Positions 46,717 through 55,734 of a stretch of 64,000 nucleotides of DNA are shown piece after piece; position 1 is the stretch's first letter, and the number at the start of each line of letters is the position of its first letter. The translations under genes were made by a program, and so were the position numbers. Location of the stretch: positions 13,416-77,415 of the forward strand of contig CAYVFU010000009.1 in NCBI GenBank assembly GCA_964450495.1, written 5' to 3'. The notes under the pieces are model-generated. The model saw only the letters and a list, made by a program, of their open reading frames with translations, was not told the origin of the DNA and made no database searches. This DNA comes from CALFUK01 sp964450495 (lineage in GTDB: Bacteria; Bacteroidota; Bacteroidia; Chitinophagales; Saprospiraceae).

Positions 46717-47241
46717 ATGGCCAAAGTTTTTACTTCAGATTTAACATTCGAGCAAGTATTCAAAGAGTACTTTAACCCGTTGGTGAACTTCGTCAATAGC
46801 CACATCAATAATTGGGAAGATTCCAGAGAGATTGTTCAGAATACATTCATGAAAATCTGGGAGGTAAAAGACAGACTAGATATAGACTCATCTTTAAAAG
46901 CCTACTTGTACCAAGCAACGAGAAACGGAATGATTGATTTTATTCGGTCATCCAAGAGAAATCGGTCAATGGTCGATGATCTAAAGAATACTACTTCTGA
47001 GTATGAAGATGAACCTCAAGCATTGAACTCTATGTTGATCAAACAAGAGATTTTGCGAGCGATGGATACCCTTAAGCCAAAGAATCGGGAAATATTCAGA
47101 TTAAACAAAATCGAAGGCTTAACACATAAAGAAATCGCAGCACATTTAGAAATTTCTGTCAGATCCGTTGAAGATAATGTCAAAAGGGCGACGGAGTCTG
47201 TTCGTGAAATATTAACAAAAAGTGGTGCATTTATAGAATAA
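46717..47241 (+). CDS. ECF-type RNA polymerase sigma factor (FecI-like)
   Basis: About 174 residues. The frame extends to a TTG at 46705, but ATG 46717 (MAKVFTSDLTFEQVFKEYFNPLVNFVNSHI) is the better start. Region 2 is SREIVQNTFMKIWEVKDRLDIDSSLKAYLYQATRNGMIDFIR; region 4 is LKPKNREIFRLNKIEGLTHKEIAAHLEISVRSVEDNVKRATESV. This is the Bacteroidota sigma group that pairs with FecR anti-sigma factors, and such a gene follows at 73 bases. Usually these pairs control a neighbouring TonB receptor; here none follows directly. Confidence 0.9.
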   Translation: MAKVFTSDLTFEQVFKEYFNPLVNFVNSHINNWEDSREIVQNTFMKIWEVKDRLDIDSSLKAYLYQATRNGMIDFIRSSKRNRSMVDDLKNTTSEYEDEPQALNSMLIKQEILRAMDTLKPKNREIFRLNKIEGLTHKEIAAHLEISVRSVEDNVKRATESVREILTKSGAFIE

Positions 47242-47313
47242 AAACTGTGGGTTTGCTAAAGTTGATCTGTCATATACATGAATACATACCCGTATTAACC
47301 TTTCATCAGAAAA

Positions 47314-48396
47314 ATGAACAAAGATAATTTACATAACGAAATCGAGGACCTAAAGGACTTTAGGGTATTCAATGTCGATGATGAATGGGAACAATTCCGC
47401 AAGAAAGTTGACGCTTCTGATGATCAAGCAACCATCAAAGACTCATCAAATTCCTCACCCTCTAAAGTTGTTAGCTTACCTAGGTATTTCTCAGCGATAG
47501 CTGCCGGATTACTAGTTCTAATCGTATCAACCATTGCTTTCTTAAATTTACAGAAAGAAGAATCTACGATTGTCCATGAGCCAACGCCAAATTTGATAAA
47601 ACAGGTCGAAACTCCAATAGAAGTTGAAACACCTGTAGAACAGACAATTCATCCCTCAGTTTCTGAAGAACAAAATACCGTTGTAGTGACGGAATCAAAA
47701 GAACCTATTGAAGAGAATGAATACAGAAGCGTAGAAGCTAACGAAGTTATTTCTCTTGAAGACGGTTCTACTGTAGAAATCCTAACTGCTTCCCTCATTA
47801 AGGTGCCTAAAACGTTTGAAGGATCTACAGAAAGACTTATCAATCTCAAATCTGGGTCTGCTATATTTGATGTTGTCGAAAGTCCCGATAAGCCATTCAA
47901 AGTGTTGACAGATAACGCAGGTGTTTCTGTATTGGGCACAAGCTTTAGATTAATCAAGGATGGTTTATCTAATACACTCAAAACCATTACAGGTGAAGTT
48001 AATTTCTATTCATTATCAGATGAATCAATTAATGCCACCGTTGCAGAAGGACAAGAGTTTGTATTTGATGGAAACGAAATGTTGGATGTAACTGAAGAGG
48101 AAGAAGAAGCGATTGAGGAACAACCTGCTTTGGAGATGGGCAAGTATAATCTCAAAGCGATCCAAAATAGCTGGAGTCAATACTACAGTGATAATGTTAA
48201 ATTGAAACTTAAAAGTATTGATAAAGATATACAGTCACTACCTTTTGAATTTCCCAAACTTTACATATCATCTGGCGATCCAGAAAGGATAACGAAAGGA
48301 ATAGAATTGCTCAAAAATGAGTTTGATGTAGATGTTGAAAAACTTGATGATTGCCAGCATTGCTACAAGATAAATTCTATAAAGGCAAAGAAATAG
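47314..48396 (+). CDS. FecR-type anti-sigma factor
   Basis: The 360-aa protein has an acidic cytosolic N-terminus, one membrane helix (about 59-78, FSAIAAGLLVLIVSTIAFL), a Thr/Glu/Pro-rich linker, and a FecR domain (about 145-235: VISLEDGSTVEILTASLIKVPKTF, LKSGSAIFDVVESPDKPFKVLTDNAGVSVLGTSFRL). A C-terminal DUF4974-like region follows (residues about 290-355, FPKLYISSGDPERITKGIELL). It is expected to hold the upstream sigma factor until a periplasmic signal arrives. The C-terminal pair CQHC near the end could bind a metal or form a disulphide. Confidence 0.85.
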   Translation: MNKDNLHNEIEDLKDFRVFNVDDEWEQFRKKVDASDDQATIKDSSNSSPSKVVSLPRYFSAIAAGLLVLIVSTIAFLNLQKEESTIVHEPTPNLIKQVETPIEVETPVEQTIHPSVSEEQNTVVVTESKEPIEENEYRSVEANEVISLEDGSTVEILTASLIKVPKTFEGSTERLINLKSGSAIFDVVESPDKPFKVLTDNAGVSVLGTSFRLIKDGLSNTLKTITGEVNFYSLSDESINATVAEGQEFVFDGNEMLDVTEEEEEAIEEQPALEMGKYNLKAIQNSWSQYYSDNVKLKLKSIDKDIQSLPFEFPKLYISSGDPERITKGIELLKNEFDVDVEKLDDCQHCYKINSIKAKK

Positions 48397-48721
48397 GAGT
48401 ACTTAACTTTTAAGGCAAAAAAATAAGCCCTCTGCACATAAGAAGAGGACTTATAAAATACTAAGGGTGTTAATACTTCTTTTAAGTTGTTGGCCTTAAA
48501 TGTAAGTAAATTCTATAAAATGACATAATTTATAGGTAATCACATTATCATTTCCTCTTTAAATTCATCATTTCTGCTTCATATCACTAAAAACTAAGGT
48601 TTACCCTGAGTTTATTCACCTTATTTAGTCTGAAATTTAACCATTAATAATTTTGTAAGACTTTTTAGGGGATTTTCATTTCTGAATTGTCTTATAAAAT
48701 AAAAGACTCAATTTAAACTGT
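48397..48721. other. Intergenic region with hairpin, no gene seen
   Basis: There is no ORF of note in these 325 bases. A terminator-like hairpin (TAAG-CCCTCT with AGAGG-CTTA, 48424-48453, one mismatch, no strong T run) probably ends the sigma-FecR operon. The rest is AT-rich and should carry the promoter of the Crp/Fnr gene. Confidence 0.5.
48424..48453 (+). terminator. Weak terminator hairpin after FecR gene
   Basis: TAAGCCCTCT pairs with AGAGGACTTA (one C-A mismatch, 10-base loop); followed by TAAAATAC rather than a T run. Confidence 0.45.
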
Positions 48722-49405
48722 ATGCTAGTAGATACAAAAACCGATTTTCGCGCATTTGAACACCTTGACCATTTAAGTGACTCAGAAATAGAATCCCTCG
48801 CAAGGGTTTCATCTCTAATGTCTTTAGAAAAAGGACAGGTGATCTTTAATGAAGGTGATGCTAAAAATGATGTGTATCTATTAGTCAGTGGATCTGTAAA
48901 AACGGGTAGTCGAATTGGTGAAGACAAGTTGCTGATAAAAAACATCGTCCATAAAAACTCATTTTTTGGAGAAAACATATTTGCCAGCAACACAACCAGA
49001 AAGGAGTTTGCAGAAGCATTGAGTTCTGTTGAATACTACCAGATTCCAGCTGAGCACTTTCGCAAAATGGCTGAACAAAATCAAGAATTTGCAAACTATA
49101 TCTTAGACATCATTGTCGCTCGATTGTTTGAGCTAGAAGAAAGGCTCAAAAATTTTGTATTTAAAAGTGCAAAAGAAAGAATCATGTTCTTCATAAAAAC
49201 GACTGGTGAAAGGCGTGGTATAAAAATTGGTATGGATGAATGCCTCATCAATCACGGAATGTCACATAAAGAAATTGCCTCACTCACTGACACTTCTAGG
49301 CAAACAGTCGCTAGAGTACTAAGCGAACTAAAGCGAACAAACGTCATACATTTTAGTCCGCGCAAACCCAATAAGATACTAATAAGAGACATGGCTTCTC
49401 TATAG
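48722..49405 (+). CDS. Crp/Fnr-family transcription regulator
   Basis: The 227-aa protein has a cyclic nucleotide-binding-type beta-roll (about 25-120: LEKGQVIFNEGDAKNDVYLLVSGSVKTGSR), a dimer helix, and a C-terminal winged HTH (about 165-225: MSHKEIASLTDTSRQTVARVLSELKRTNVIHF). It lacks the FNR-type N-terminal Cys cluster and the phosphate-cassette Arg-Ser pair of true CRP is not obvious, so the ligand is unknown. Such proteins in Bacteroidota often regulate respiration or stress. Single gene with AT-rich flanks. Confidence 0.9.
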   Translation: MLVDTKTDFRAFEHLDHLSDSEIESLARVSSLMSLEKGQVIFNEGDAKNDVYLLVSGSVKTGSRIGEDKLLIKNIVHKNSFFGENIFASNTTRKEFAEALSSVEYYQIPAEHFRKMAEQNQEFANYILDIIVARLFELEERLKNFVFKSAKERIMFFIKTTGERRGIKIGMDECLINHGMSHKEIASLTDTSRQTVARVLSELKRTNVIHFSPRKPNKILIRDMASL

Positions 49406-49600
49406 CATAGGGCGTCTTTAAGTATTTAAAACAAACTATTGTAACTAGTTCAGACTTAGTATAGCAGATATCTTTTGCTTACAACTGTGTTTTCAATCCA
49501 CAGCTAACTTCATCATTATTACACTACTTTTCTTATAAAGAGTTGACTAAGCGTTTTAACCCTAATTAGTAATGTTAACTTTATGGAAAAATAAACGTGT

Positions 49601-49972
49601 ATGCATTCCATAGCACTGATTGCTCATGATGGCAAAAAAGCAGACTTAGTTTCATTTATACTTCAAAATAAATCATTGTTGGAAGAAGACTCTTTAATTT
49701 CTACGGGGACAACAGGTTCCCACCTAGAGAAAGCAGGCTTCAAAGTCACTAAAGTGCTATCTGGCCCTCTTGGTGGAGATGCTCAAATAGCTGCAAAGTT
49801 GGCACAAGGAGAAGTTGACCTAGTTATTTTCTTTAGAGATCCATTAGATAAGCATCCTCATGAACCTGATGTTCAAATGCTTATGCGGCTATGTGACGTT
49901 CACAATATACCTCTAGCAACGAATCCTGCATCAGGAGAACTTTGCCTAAAAGCATTGAAAACCGTATCGTAA
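49601..49972 (+). CDS. mgsA: Methylglyoxal synthase
   Basis: The 123-aa protein is shorter than E. coli MgsA (152 aa) but complete: HDGKKADLV, STGTTGSHLE (phosphate binding), GPLGGDAQIAAKLAQGEVD with catalytic Asp60, FRDPLDKHPHEPDV with His87 and Asp90 matching the catalytic His/Asp of the E. coli enzyme, and IPLATNPASGE. It converts dihydroxyacetone phosphate to methylglyoxal plus phosphate, a bypass of lower glycolysis when phosphate is low. uvrC starts three bases after its stop, so the two are co-transcribed. Confidence 0.93.
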   Translation: MHSIALIAHDGKKADLVSFILQNKSLLEEDSLISTGTTGSHLEKAGFKVTKVLSGPLGGDAQIAAKLAQGEVDLVIFFRDPLDKHPHEPDVQMLMRLCDVHNIPLATNPASGELCLKALKTVS

Positions 49973-49974
49973 TC

Positions 49975-51780
49975 ATGGTCACTGAGGAGTATCAAAAGCT
50001 TGCACCAAAAATACCTCATCAACCAGGGGTGTATAAGTTTATTGATAAATCTGATACCATCATTTATGTAGGAAAGGCAAAGAATCTGAAGAAGAGATTA
50101 TCTTCTTATTTTGGAGAGAAAAAAAACCAAGCATTTAAAACAAGAACGATGGTCAAGAATGCAGACCATTTTGAGTATATCGTTGTAGACACTGAACACG
50201 ATGCTTTGCTATTGGAGAATACATTGATTAAACGTCTTCAACCGCGATACAATGTAAACCTGAAAGATGGCAAATCGTACACATACATCTGTATTAAGAA
50301 AGAACGATTTCCTAGAGTATTTTTTACAAGAAAAGTCATTAGAGATGGTTCTGTTTATTTTGGACCATACACCTCTAAGTTTAAGGCAAAGCAATTGATG
50401 GAAGTAGTGAGAAAACTATTCCAATTGAGGACTTGTAAATTTAATCTCTCTGAAGCAAACATTGATGCTGGAAAATTCAAGGTGTGCCTAGAGTATCACA
50501 TTAAAAATTGTAAAGGTCCGTGCGAAGACATGGAAACTGAAGAGGCATACAATTCTAAAATAGACCAAATTAAAAATATACTCAAAGGACAAGTAAAACC
50601 GGTTAAGGATTATCTTAAAGAGCAAATGGCAATCCAAGTAGAAACATTGCAGTTTGAGTCGGCTCAAATGACAAAAGAGAGACTAAGTTATCTGGAAGAA
50701 TATCATTCGAAATCAAGTGTAGTCAGCCACACCATTAAAGACCTTGATGTCTTTTCAATATTGAATCAAGAAGACTATGCATATATCAACTATTTAAAAA
50801 TCATTAATGGAGCACTCATCAATTCGGATACAGTTGAATTAAAGAAAAACTTGAATGATAATCAAAAAGACTTGATGACTTTCGGTGTCCAATTTTTAAG
50901 AGACAAATTCAACAGTATAGCTCCAGAAATTGTGAGTCCTTTTGAAGTGAATTTATTAGATGATTCTGTTATACAGACAATACCACAACGTGGAGAAAAG
51001 AAGAAATTGTTAGAGTTGGCACAGAAAAATTTGACATACTTTGCATTACAGAAGAAAAAGGAAATACTCAATAAGAAGAATAAACAAACATCAGCAGAGC
51101 GGATATTAAAAACGCTCCAATCTGATTTGCAAATGGAAAAGCTACCATTTCATATTGAATGTTTTGATAATTCGAATATACAAGGGACACATCCTGTCGC
51201 AAGCTGTGTCGTATTTAAAAACGCCAAGCCTTCAAAAAAAGATTACCGTAAATATAATATCAAAACAGTTGTCGGCCCAGATGATTTTGCATCAATGGAA
51301 GAAGTAGTCAGTAGACGATATAAGCGACTGCTCAAAGACGAAGAACCATTACCAGATTTGGTCATTATAGATGGCGGGAAAGGCCAATTGAGCTCCGCTC
51401 ATCGCATTTTTAGAGAATTAGGTATTGAAAATAAAGTTACACTCATCGGCATTGCAAAAAGGTTAGAAGAAATTTATTTCCCCACAGATCCCATTCCTAT
51501 TTACATCAATAAAAAATCAGAATCACTCAGGCTCATCCAACATGCTAGAAATGAAGCACACAGATTTGCAATTAACTTTCATAGAGATCAACGATCCAAA
51601 AATTTCACGAGAAGTGAATTGTTAGACATTCCAGGTATTGGATCTAAGACAGTAGAAAAACTATTGAAGGCATTTGGCTCTGTAAAGAAAATAAAAGAAT
51701 CAACAGACCAAGAATTGATAAAGGTTGCTGGACCATCTGTTTCAAAAAAGATTCGAGCATATTTTTCTGTAGACGAATAA
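49975..51780 (+). CDS. uvrC: Excinuclease ABC subunit C
   Basis: About 601 residues from ATG 49975 (the frame is open further upstream inside mgsA, but this ATG just after the mgsA stop fits the family N-terminus PHQPGVYKFIDKSDTIIYVGKAKNLKKRL). It has the GIY-YIG nuclease domain for the 3' cut, Cys residues in the middle (CKFNL, CLEYH, NCKGPCED), a UVR-type segment (ETLQFESAQMTKERLSYLEEYH), the RNase H-like 5'-nuclease (IECFDNSNIQGTHPVASCVVF, DLVIIDGGKGQ), and a C-terminal helix-hairpin-helix pair (LLDIPGIGSKTVEKLLKAFGSV). UvrC makes both incisions in nucleotide excision repair. An ATL gene at the left edge could feed lesions to it. Confidence 0.95.
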   Translation: MVTEEYQKLAPKIPHQPGVYKFIDKSDTIIYVGKAKNLKKRLSSYFGEKKNQAFKTRTMVKNADHFEYIVVDTEHDALLLENTLIKRLQPRYNVNLKDGKSYTYICIKKERFPRVFFTRKVIRDGSVYFGPYTSKFKAKQLMEVVRKLFQLRTCKFNLSEANIDAGKFKVCLEYHIKNCKGPCEDMETEEAYNSKIDQIKNILKGQVKPVKDYLKEQMAIQVETLQFESAQMTKERLSYLEEYHSKSSVVSHTIKDLDVFSILNQEDYAYINYLKIINGALINSDTVELKKNLNDNQKDLMTFGVQFLRDKFNSIAPEIVSPFEVNLLDDSVIQTIPQRGEKKKLLELAQKNLTYFALQKKKEILNKKNKQTSAERILKTLQSDLQMEKLPFHIECFDNSNIQGTHPVASCVVFKNAKPSKKDYRKYNIKTVVGPDDFASMEEVVSRRYKRLLKDEEPLPDLVIIDGGKGQLSSAHRIFRELGIENKVTLIGIAKRLEEIYFPTDPIPIYINKKSESLRLIQHARNEAHRFAINFHRDQRSKNFTRSELLDIPGIGSKTVEKLLKAFGSVKKIKESTDQELIKVAGPSVSKKIRAYFSVDE

Positions 51781-52027
51781 TACAAGGTCTACATATTGTT
51801 ATCTAAAACATCAGCCGGTGAATAACTAAGCATACCTATTAAGTATGTATCCCTGCTGTACGTCTCACATTAGATTAGTTTGAACCAATTGCTGTATATG
51901 TACATACATATTCACAGAATACTATGATTTTTTCTTTTCATGGTTTTCAGTGAGGTATAAGATATAGATAGCTATGATCTTTGAGTCAAGAAAAATTAAA
52001 CACTCTTTAACTCAAAATCAAAATATT

Positions 52028-53284
52028 ATGAATGCTATTAAATGTTTATTTCTGTCATTATTATTTTTAATTATTCATCTGTCTCTATATGGACAATCTG
52101 AATTAGAGCTTTTACCTGAGGGTTTGGTGTTGCCAAGATATACGAGTGTGGAAATAAATCAGTTGCCCGGTATTAGAGGCCAGTGTGTATACAATATTTC
52201 TCAACTTGCAGTTTTTTGTCATGATGGCACTTCGTATAAAAACGTGGATAAACTAGTTATCAGTGAACCTAGTATTATAAAAGATGATGATGGCGATACA
52301 CACATTGAAACAGAAGTAACGAATGATATAGATGAAATCCATGTTACAATCGATGGAACAAACGGAATGATTATCGATAAATTGGCAAGTGATGATATTA
52401 GAATTAATCTGCCTACTTTTAGAAACAATGTAGTCATTGGTGAAAATGCTGGAAATCTTTTAGATAATACGACATCTGATAATGTTATCATAGGTTCTAA
52501 TGCCGGGACACTAAGTAATGATGGAGATGACAATGTATACATAGGACAGAATGCTGGAAAGGTCAACTCTACTGGAAATGACAACTTATATATAGGAAAT
52601 AACGCTGGACTGAGCGACACCCAAGGAGACAGAAATGTCTTTGTAGGTTCTGAAGCTGGAAGAAATTATAATTCAACGTCTGGAAGTGCAGTAGGAAATA
52701 ATACATTTGTTGGTTTTGAATCTGGTAGTCAATCTACTACCGGGTCAAACAATACGTATGTAGGTTCTAGATCAGGAGTAAAAAATAATGGCACACAAAA
52801 TGTATTTCTTGGTAATGGTGCTGGTGCTAATGAAACGAGTGTTGATCAAAGATTGATTATTGATAACAATTCTGTGGATCCTCCCTTGATTTATGGGGAG
52901 TTTGATAACGAAATCCTGAGGATTGCAGGTGATCTTCAAATTCTTCCACCAAACGGCTTACCTAACAATACACATTTGATGATGTCAGATAGTAATGGGA
53001 ATATGGATGAAATCATAAGACGAAGTGGTTCAAATAATGATGTTGTCATAGGAGATGTTGACAATAATGGTGGTCACCTTCATTTAAGAGCAGCAGGAGT
53101 GACAAGATTGACCATTGAACCAGAAGGCGTGATAAAGTTTTTTAGGTTTAGCAGCGAGCCATTAACCTGTGATAATAGTAATACCCAAAATCGTGGTGCA
53201 ATGTTTTATGACGATTCAGATGATAGAATGAAGTATTGTGGTAAAAACTTTCTTGGAGATTTCGAATGGCTGGAGATGAATTAG
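52028..53284 (+). CDS. Secreted beta-roll repeat surface protein (tail-fibre/YadA-head-like repeats)
   Basis: About 418 residues from ATG 52028, which places a clean signal peptide (IKCLFLSLLFLIIHLSLYGQ) at the start; an ATG at 51974 would put 18 extra polar residues in front. At about 140-270 it has six to seven repeats of the form N-V-IG-NAG---, for example NVVIGENAGNLL, NVIIGSNAGTLS, NVYIGQNAGKVN, NLYIGNNAGLSD and NTYVGSRSG. These predict a left-handed beta-roll as in YadA heads and tail-fibre proteins. The N-terminal 110 residues include LVLPRYTSVEINQLPGIRGQCVYNIS, common in Bacteroidota surface proteins. No S74 chaperone or T9SS signal is seen. Confidence 0.7.
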   Translation: MNAIKCLFLSLLFLIIHLSLYGQSELELLPEGLVLPRYTSVEINQLPGIRGQCVYNISQLAVFCHDGTSYKNVDKLVISEPSIIKDDDGDTHIETEVTNDIDEIHVTIDGTNGMIIDKLASDDIRINLPTFRNNVVIGENAGNLLDNTTSDNVIIGSNAGTLSNDGDDNVYIGQNAGKVNSTGNDNLYIGNNAGLSDTQGDRNVFVGSEAGRNYNSTSGSAVGNNTFVGFESGSQSTTGSNNTYVGSRSGVKNNGTQNVFLGNGAGANETSVDQRLIIDNNSVDPPLIYGEFDNEILRIAGDLQILPPNGLPNNTHLMMSDSNGNMDEIIRRSGSNNDVVIGDVDNNGGHLHLRAAGVTRLTIEPEGVIKFFRFSSEPLTCDNSNTQNRGAMFYDDSDDRMKYCGKNFLGDFEWLEMN

Positions 53285-53344
53285 GTTTAATATCCGGGTA
53301 ATCTGAGCTTGAAGCTTTTATTAGATCAAGCTATGTTTTGTATT

Positions 53345-53388
53345 AAAGGATGTTGATTGTAAAGAATCAATATCCTTTTATTTTTTTA
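53345..53388 (+). terminator. Strong terminator for the beta-roll protein gene
   Basis: AAAGGATGTTGATT pairs with AATCAATATCCTTT (14 pairs with one G-T) across a 6-base loop and is followed by TATTTTTTTATT. Confidence 0.85.
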
Positions 53389-53436
53389 TTATAACGGACT
53401 TTTTTAGCCTAGACTTATGAAGATATTTAACAATTA

Positions 53437-53466
53437 AAAGAGCTGCCTTTTGGGAAGACAGCTCTA
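53437..53466 (-). terminator. Terminator for the TPR protein gene on the minus strand
   Basis: AGAGCTG-CTT pairs with AAG-CAGCTCT; on the minus strand the stem is followed by TTTTAATTG. With the previous terminator it insulates the two convergent genes. Confidence 0.75.
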
Positions 53467-53495
53467 ACTTGTTTAATTGAGTTTATGGAATTGAG

Positions 53496-54896
53496 TTATC
53501 CGAGGAAATACCTGATTGCGGCTTGTATTTCTAAATCATGATGTATCTCAGGAATCAAATCATGAAAAAATCGTACGTTATCAGGGTTCTCGGTAATCGC
53601 CTCTTCTAGAATTGACAAAGAGGTTTTCTTTTGACCTAGTTTATATAAGGCAGCAGCTTTACAATACTGCAATTTGTCGCTATATGTATGTTGTTCTGCT
53701 TCATCTATTATTAAGTAAGCTTCTTCAAACAAATTCAATTTGATTAAAAATGAAGCGTATTCTTCCCAATATAAATTTTGTTCTGATCCTTTAATCGCAG
53801 CGTTGTGATAGAATTTTTTTGCTTTTCTGAATTCGCCAATACTGACATAACACCTAGCAAGTGTATGGTAATACTCCTCTCTAGTGTCATCTAAATAAAT
53901 GGCCTTGTTAAGCGCTTTTATGGCTTCAGCAAATTTCTCCTCTTGTAGATAACAATTAGCTAATAAGTAATAAGCTTCATCGTAGTATGGATCAAGTTTC
54001 AGCGCTTTTTTGAGACAAATTTCTGCGTCATCAAAATAGCCTAAGTGATATTGGCAGTGTGCAATGTTTAGAATGATGTCTGAATCAAAACCAAATTTTT
54101 CATCAGTCTCCTCATAAATACTAAGCGCTTTTTCATAGTTTTTCAACTGAAAACAAAGCTCTGCGCAATCCAAGTAACCATCTTCAAACATTGGATCTGT
54201 GATGAAAGAATATTCAAAGGCATCAATAGCAAACTCATATTCCCCAACACATGAATATGCATGACCTAAATTATACCAAGCCAAACTATTGTAAGGGGTT
54301 TGATCAATTATATGTTTATGAAGAAATATACTTTCTTCGAAATTTTTTGAAAGTTCTACACTTTCCCAGATTTGTCGAAGCGCATCTTCGTGAGTCGGAT
54401 CTAACAACAAGGTCTTTTTTAAAGACTGAAACATTGTATCAAAGTCGCTTAACTTTTCGAAAATCTGAGCTTCTGTAAGATAGACTTCTGGAAGATCACT
54501 CTTGGAACAAGTTTGTTCTATTTCTTTTATGTGTTCTTGAGCTTTTGAAATTTTGCCTAAGTGAAGGAAGATTTGAATCTTGAACAATTGAATCTCAAAT
54601 TCGAATGGAGAGATTTTTTCTGCTTTCTGTAAAAAACTCAAACTGCCATTATAATCTTGCTGTTCGAATAAAAGCTTTGCTTTCAAGAAGTAAAAGTCAT
54701 ATCTATATTGATATTGCACGAGGGCAAAATCAACCACTTCTATAGCTTTTTTTATTTGAGATTCTGACTTGTATAGGTCTATAAGGTCGAGGTAGGATTT
54801 CTCTTCTAGAAAAACTACGTTGCCCTGCAGCTTCATGGTTTCAAATTCGACAAGCAGGTTTTGCAGAGTAGTTTTTAGTTTCGTTCGATTCGCCAT
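53496..54896 (-). CDS. TPR-repeat protein
   Basis: About 466 residues starting MANRTKLKTT at ATG 54896 (the frame extends nine codons to a TTG). It consists almost entirely of tetratricopeptide repeats, about 11 or 12, for example AWYNLGHAYSCVGEYEFAIDAFEYSFITDP, EAYYLLANCYLQEEKFAEAIKALNKAIYLDD and YYHTLARCYVSIGEFRKAKKFYHNA. No signal peptide, membrane helix or catalytic domain is visible, so it is a cytosolic scaffold. Partners are unknown. Related proteins in Bacteroidota are often called tetratricopeptide repeat protein without further function. Confidence 0.85.
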   Translation of the reverse strand: MANRTKLKTTLQNLLVEFETMKLQGNVVFLEEKSYLDLIDLYKSESQIKKAIEVVDFALVQYQYRYDFYFLKAKLLFEQQDYNGSLSFLQKAEKISPFEFEIQLFKIQIFLHLGKISKAQEHIKEIEQTCSKSDLPEVYLTEAQIFEKLSDFDTMFQSLKKTLLLDPTHEDALRQIWESVELSKNFEESIFLHKHIIDQTPYNSLAWYNLGHAYSCVGEYEFAIDAFEYSFITDPMFEDGYLDCAELCFQLKNYEKALSIYEETDEKFGFDSDIILNIAHCQYHLGYFDDAEICLKKALKLDPYYDEAYYLLANCYLQEEKFAEAIKALNKAIYLDDTREEYYHTLARCYVSIGEFRKAKKFYHNAAIKGSEQNLYWEEYASFLIKLNLFEEAYLIIDEAEQHTYSDKLQYCKAAALYKLGQKKTSLSILEEAITENPDNVRFFHDLIPEIHHDLEIQAAIRYFLG

Positions 54897-55095
54897 TGAT
54901 AAATTACTTCCAGGGGATAACAATAATCAAAGGCTAATATATGTAATAATTGATCTAAAAATCTACAGTAATTTTATTTTTTTTCCACAATTTGGAAGGC
55001 ATTAAATATTATTGGCATTTATTTTAAAACGCTGAAAATCATATGTTTACATAATTGATAATTAACACATTTATTTTATTGACTTCTCTAATGAA

Positions 55096-55254
55096 TTAAC
55101 TGTCACAGAGAAACATATAGGCTGATTTCTTAATCTCTAAATCAATATTTTGAAGGATATTTTCGCAAATATCTGGATTTAGTGTTCTTGAGATTTCAAA
55201 AAGGCTAAAATGGTGCGCAAAACCAACTTTTAAAATATTAGAAATGGTAACCAT
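55096..55254 (-). CDS. Possible 52-aa protein after the sigma/anti-sigma/Spy-like operon
   Basis: A short ORF from ATG 55254 to TAA at 55096 encodes MVTISNILKVGFAHHFSLFEI, then TLNPDICENILQNIDLEI and KKSAYMFLCDS. It starts 37 bases after the preceding operon gene, on the same strand. There is no known domain or signal peptide. It may be a real small gene or chance; the composition is balanced but nothing else supports it. Confidence 0.3.
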   Translation of the reverse strand: MVTISNILKVGFAHHFSLFEISRTLNPDICENILQNIDLEIKKSAYMFLCDS

Positions 55255-55291
55255 ATTGGTTAGTCATTTTCCTGCTTTTTGAATATTCTCA

Positions 55292-55723
55292 TTATTTTCT
55301 TCGCTTGATTTTATCCCACATTTTCTTCTTAAATGTATGCTCAGCTTCCATTAAAGTTAACAGTCGAGTAGAAGAGAATTCCTTTGACAAGTTTTCGTAC
55401 AACTGTTTTTTAATGGCTAATTTTTTTTCTTCATCAACAAGTATCGAATTGAGTATTTCGGCACCTTCTTCTTCAGTCAATGAACTTGAAATCTTCTTTT
55501 TCGATAAATGGCGATTTTTCAAAGATTTGTACTGTTGCTTGTACTCGTTATACATTGGCCAGAAAATGGCTGATTCATCTGCTGTCAGATTCAAAGCTGT
55601 AGTAATGTGCTCTACATGTAAAGCTTCAATCTGGGCCTTGTTTTCTTTTCTATCAGTTCTTTCGTTTTGTGCTGCCAGTATCGTCGGACTGCAAAACAAA
55701 AAAAGAATTATATATTTTGTCAT
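55292..55723 (-). CDS. Spy/CpxP-like periplasmic protein (sensor of ECF sigma system)
   Basis: The 143-aa protein has a signal peptide (IILFLFCSPTILAAQ) and a charged, all-helical body: HVEHITTALNLTADESAIFWPMYNEYKQQYKSLKNRH, then LVDEEKKLAIKKQLYENLSKEFSSTRLLTLMEAEHTFKKKM. The LNLTxDExxxFWPxYNEY pattern is the one found in Bacteroidota proteins named 'sensor of ECF-type sigma factor', distant relatives of Spy/CpxP. It lies 11 bases downstream of the anti-sigma gene, in a three-gene operon. It likely reports envelope stress or misfolding to the anti-sigma factor. Confidence 0.75.
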   Translation of the reverse strand: MTKYIILFLFCSPTILAAQNERTDRKENKAQIEALHVEHITTALNLTADESAIFWPMYNEYKQQYKSLKNRHLSKKKISSSLTEEEGAEILNSILVDEEKKLAIKKQLYENLSKEFSSTRLLTLMEAEHTFKKKMWDKIKRRK

Positions 55724-55734
55724 CTTAGGCTAAT

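Noticed and set aside
51831..51847. CATAC-N7-GTATG inverted repeat before the beta-roll gene as an operator
   Set aside because: Five-base arms in AT-rich DNA are expected by chance and no second copy was found.
55305..55733. Plus-strand frame opposite the Spy-like gene
   Set aside because: It is a Ser/Phe-rich shadow of the minus-strand gene, which has a signal peptide and family pattern.
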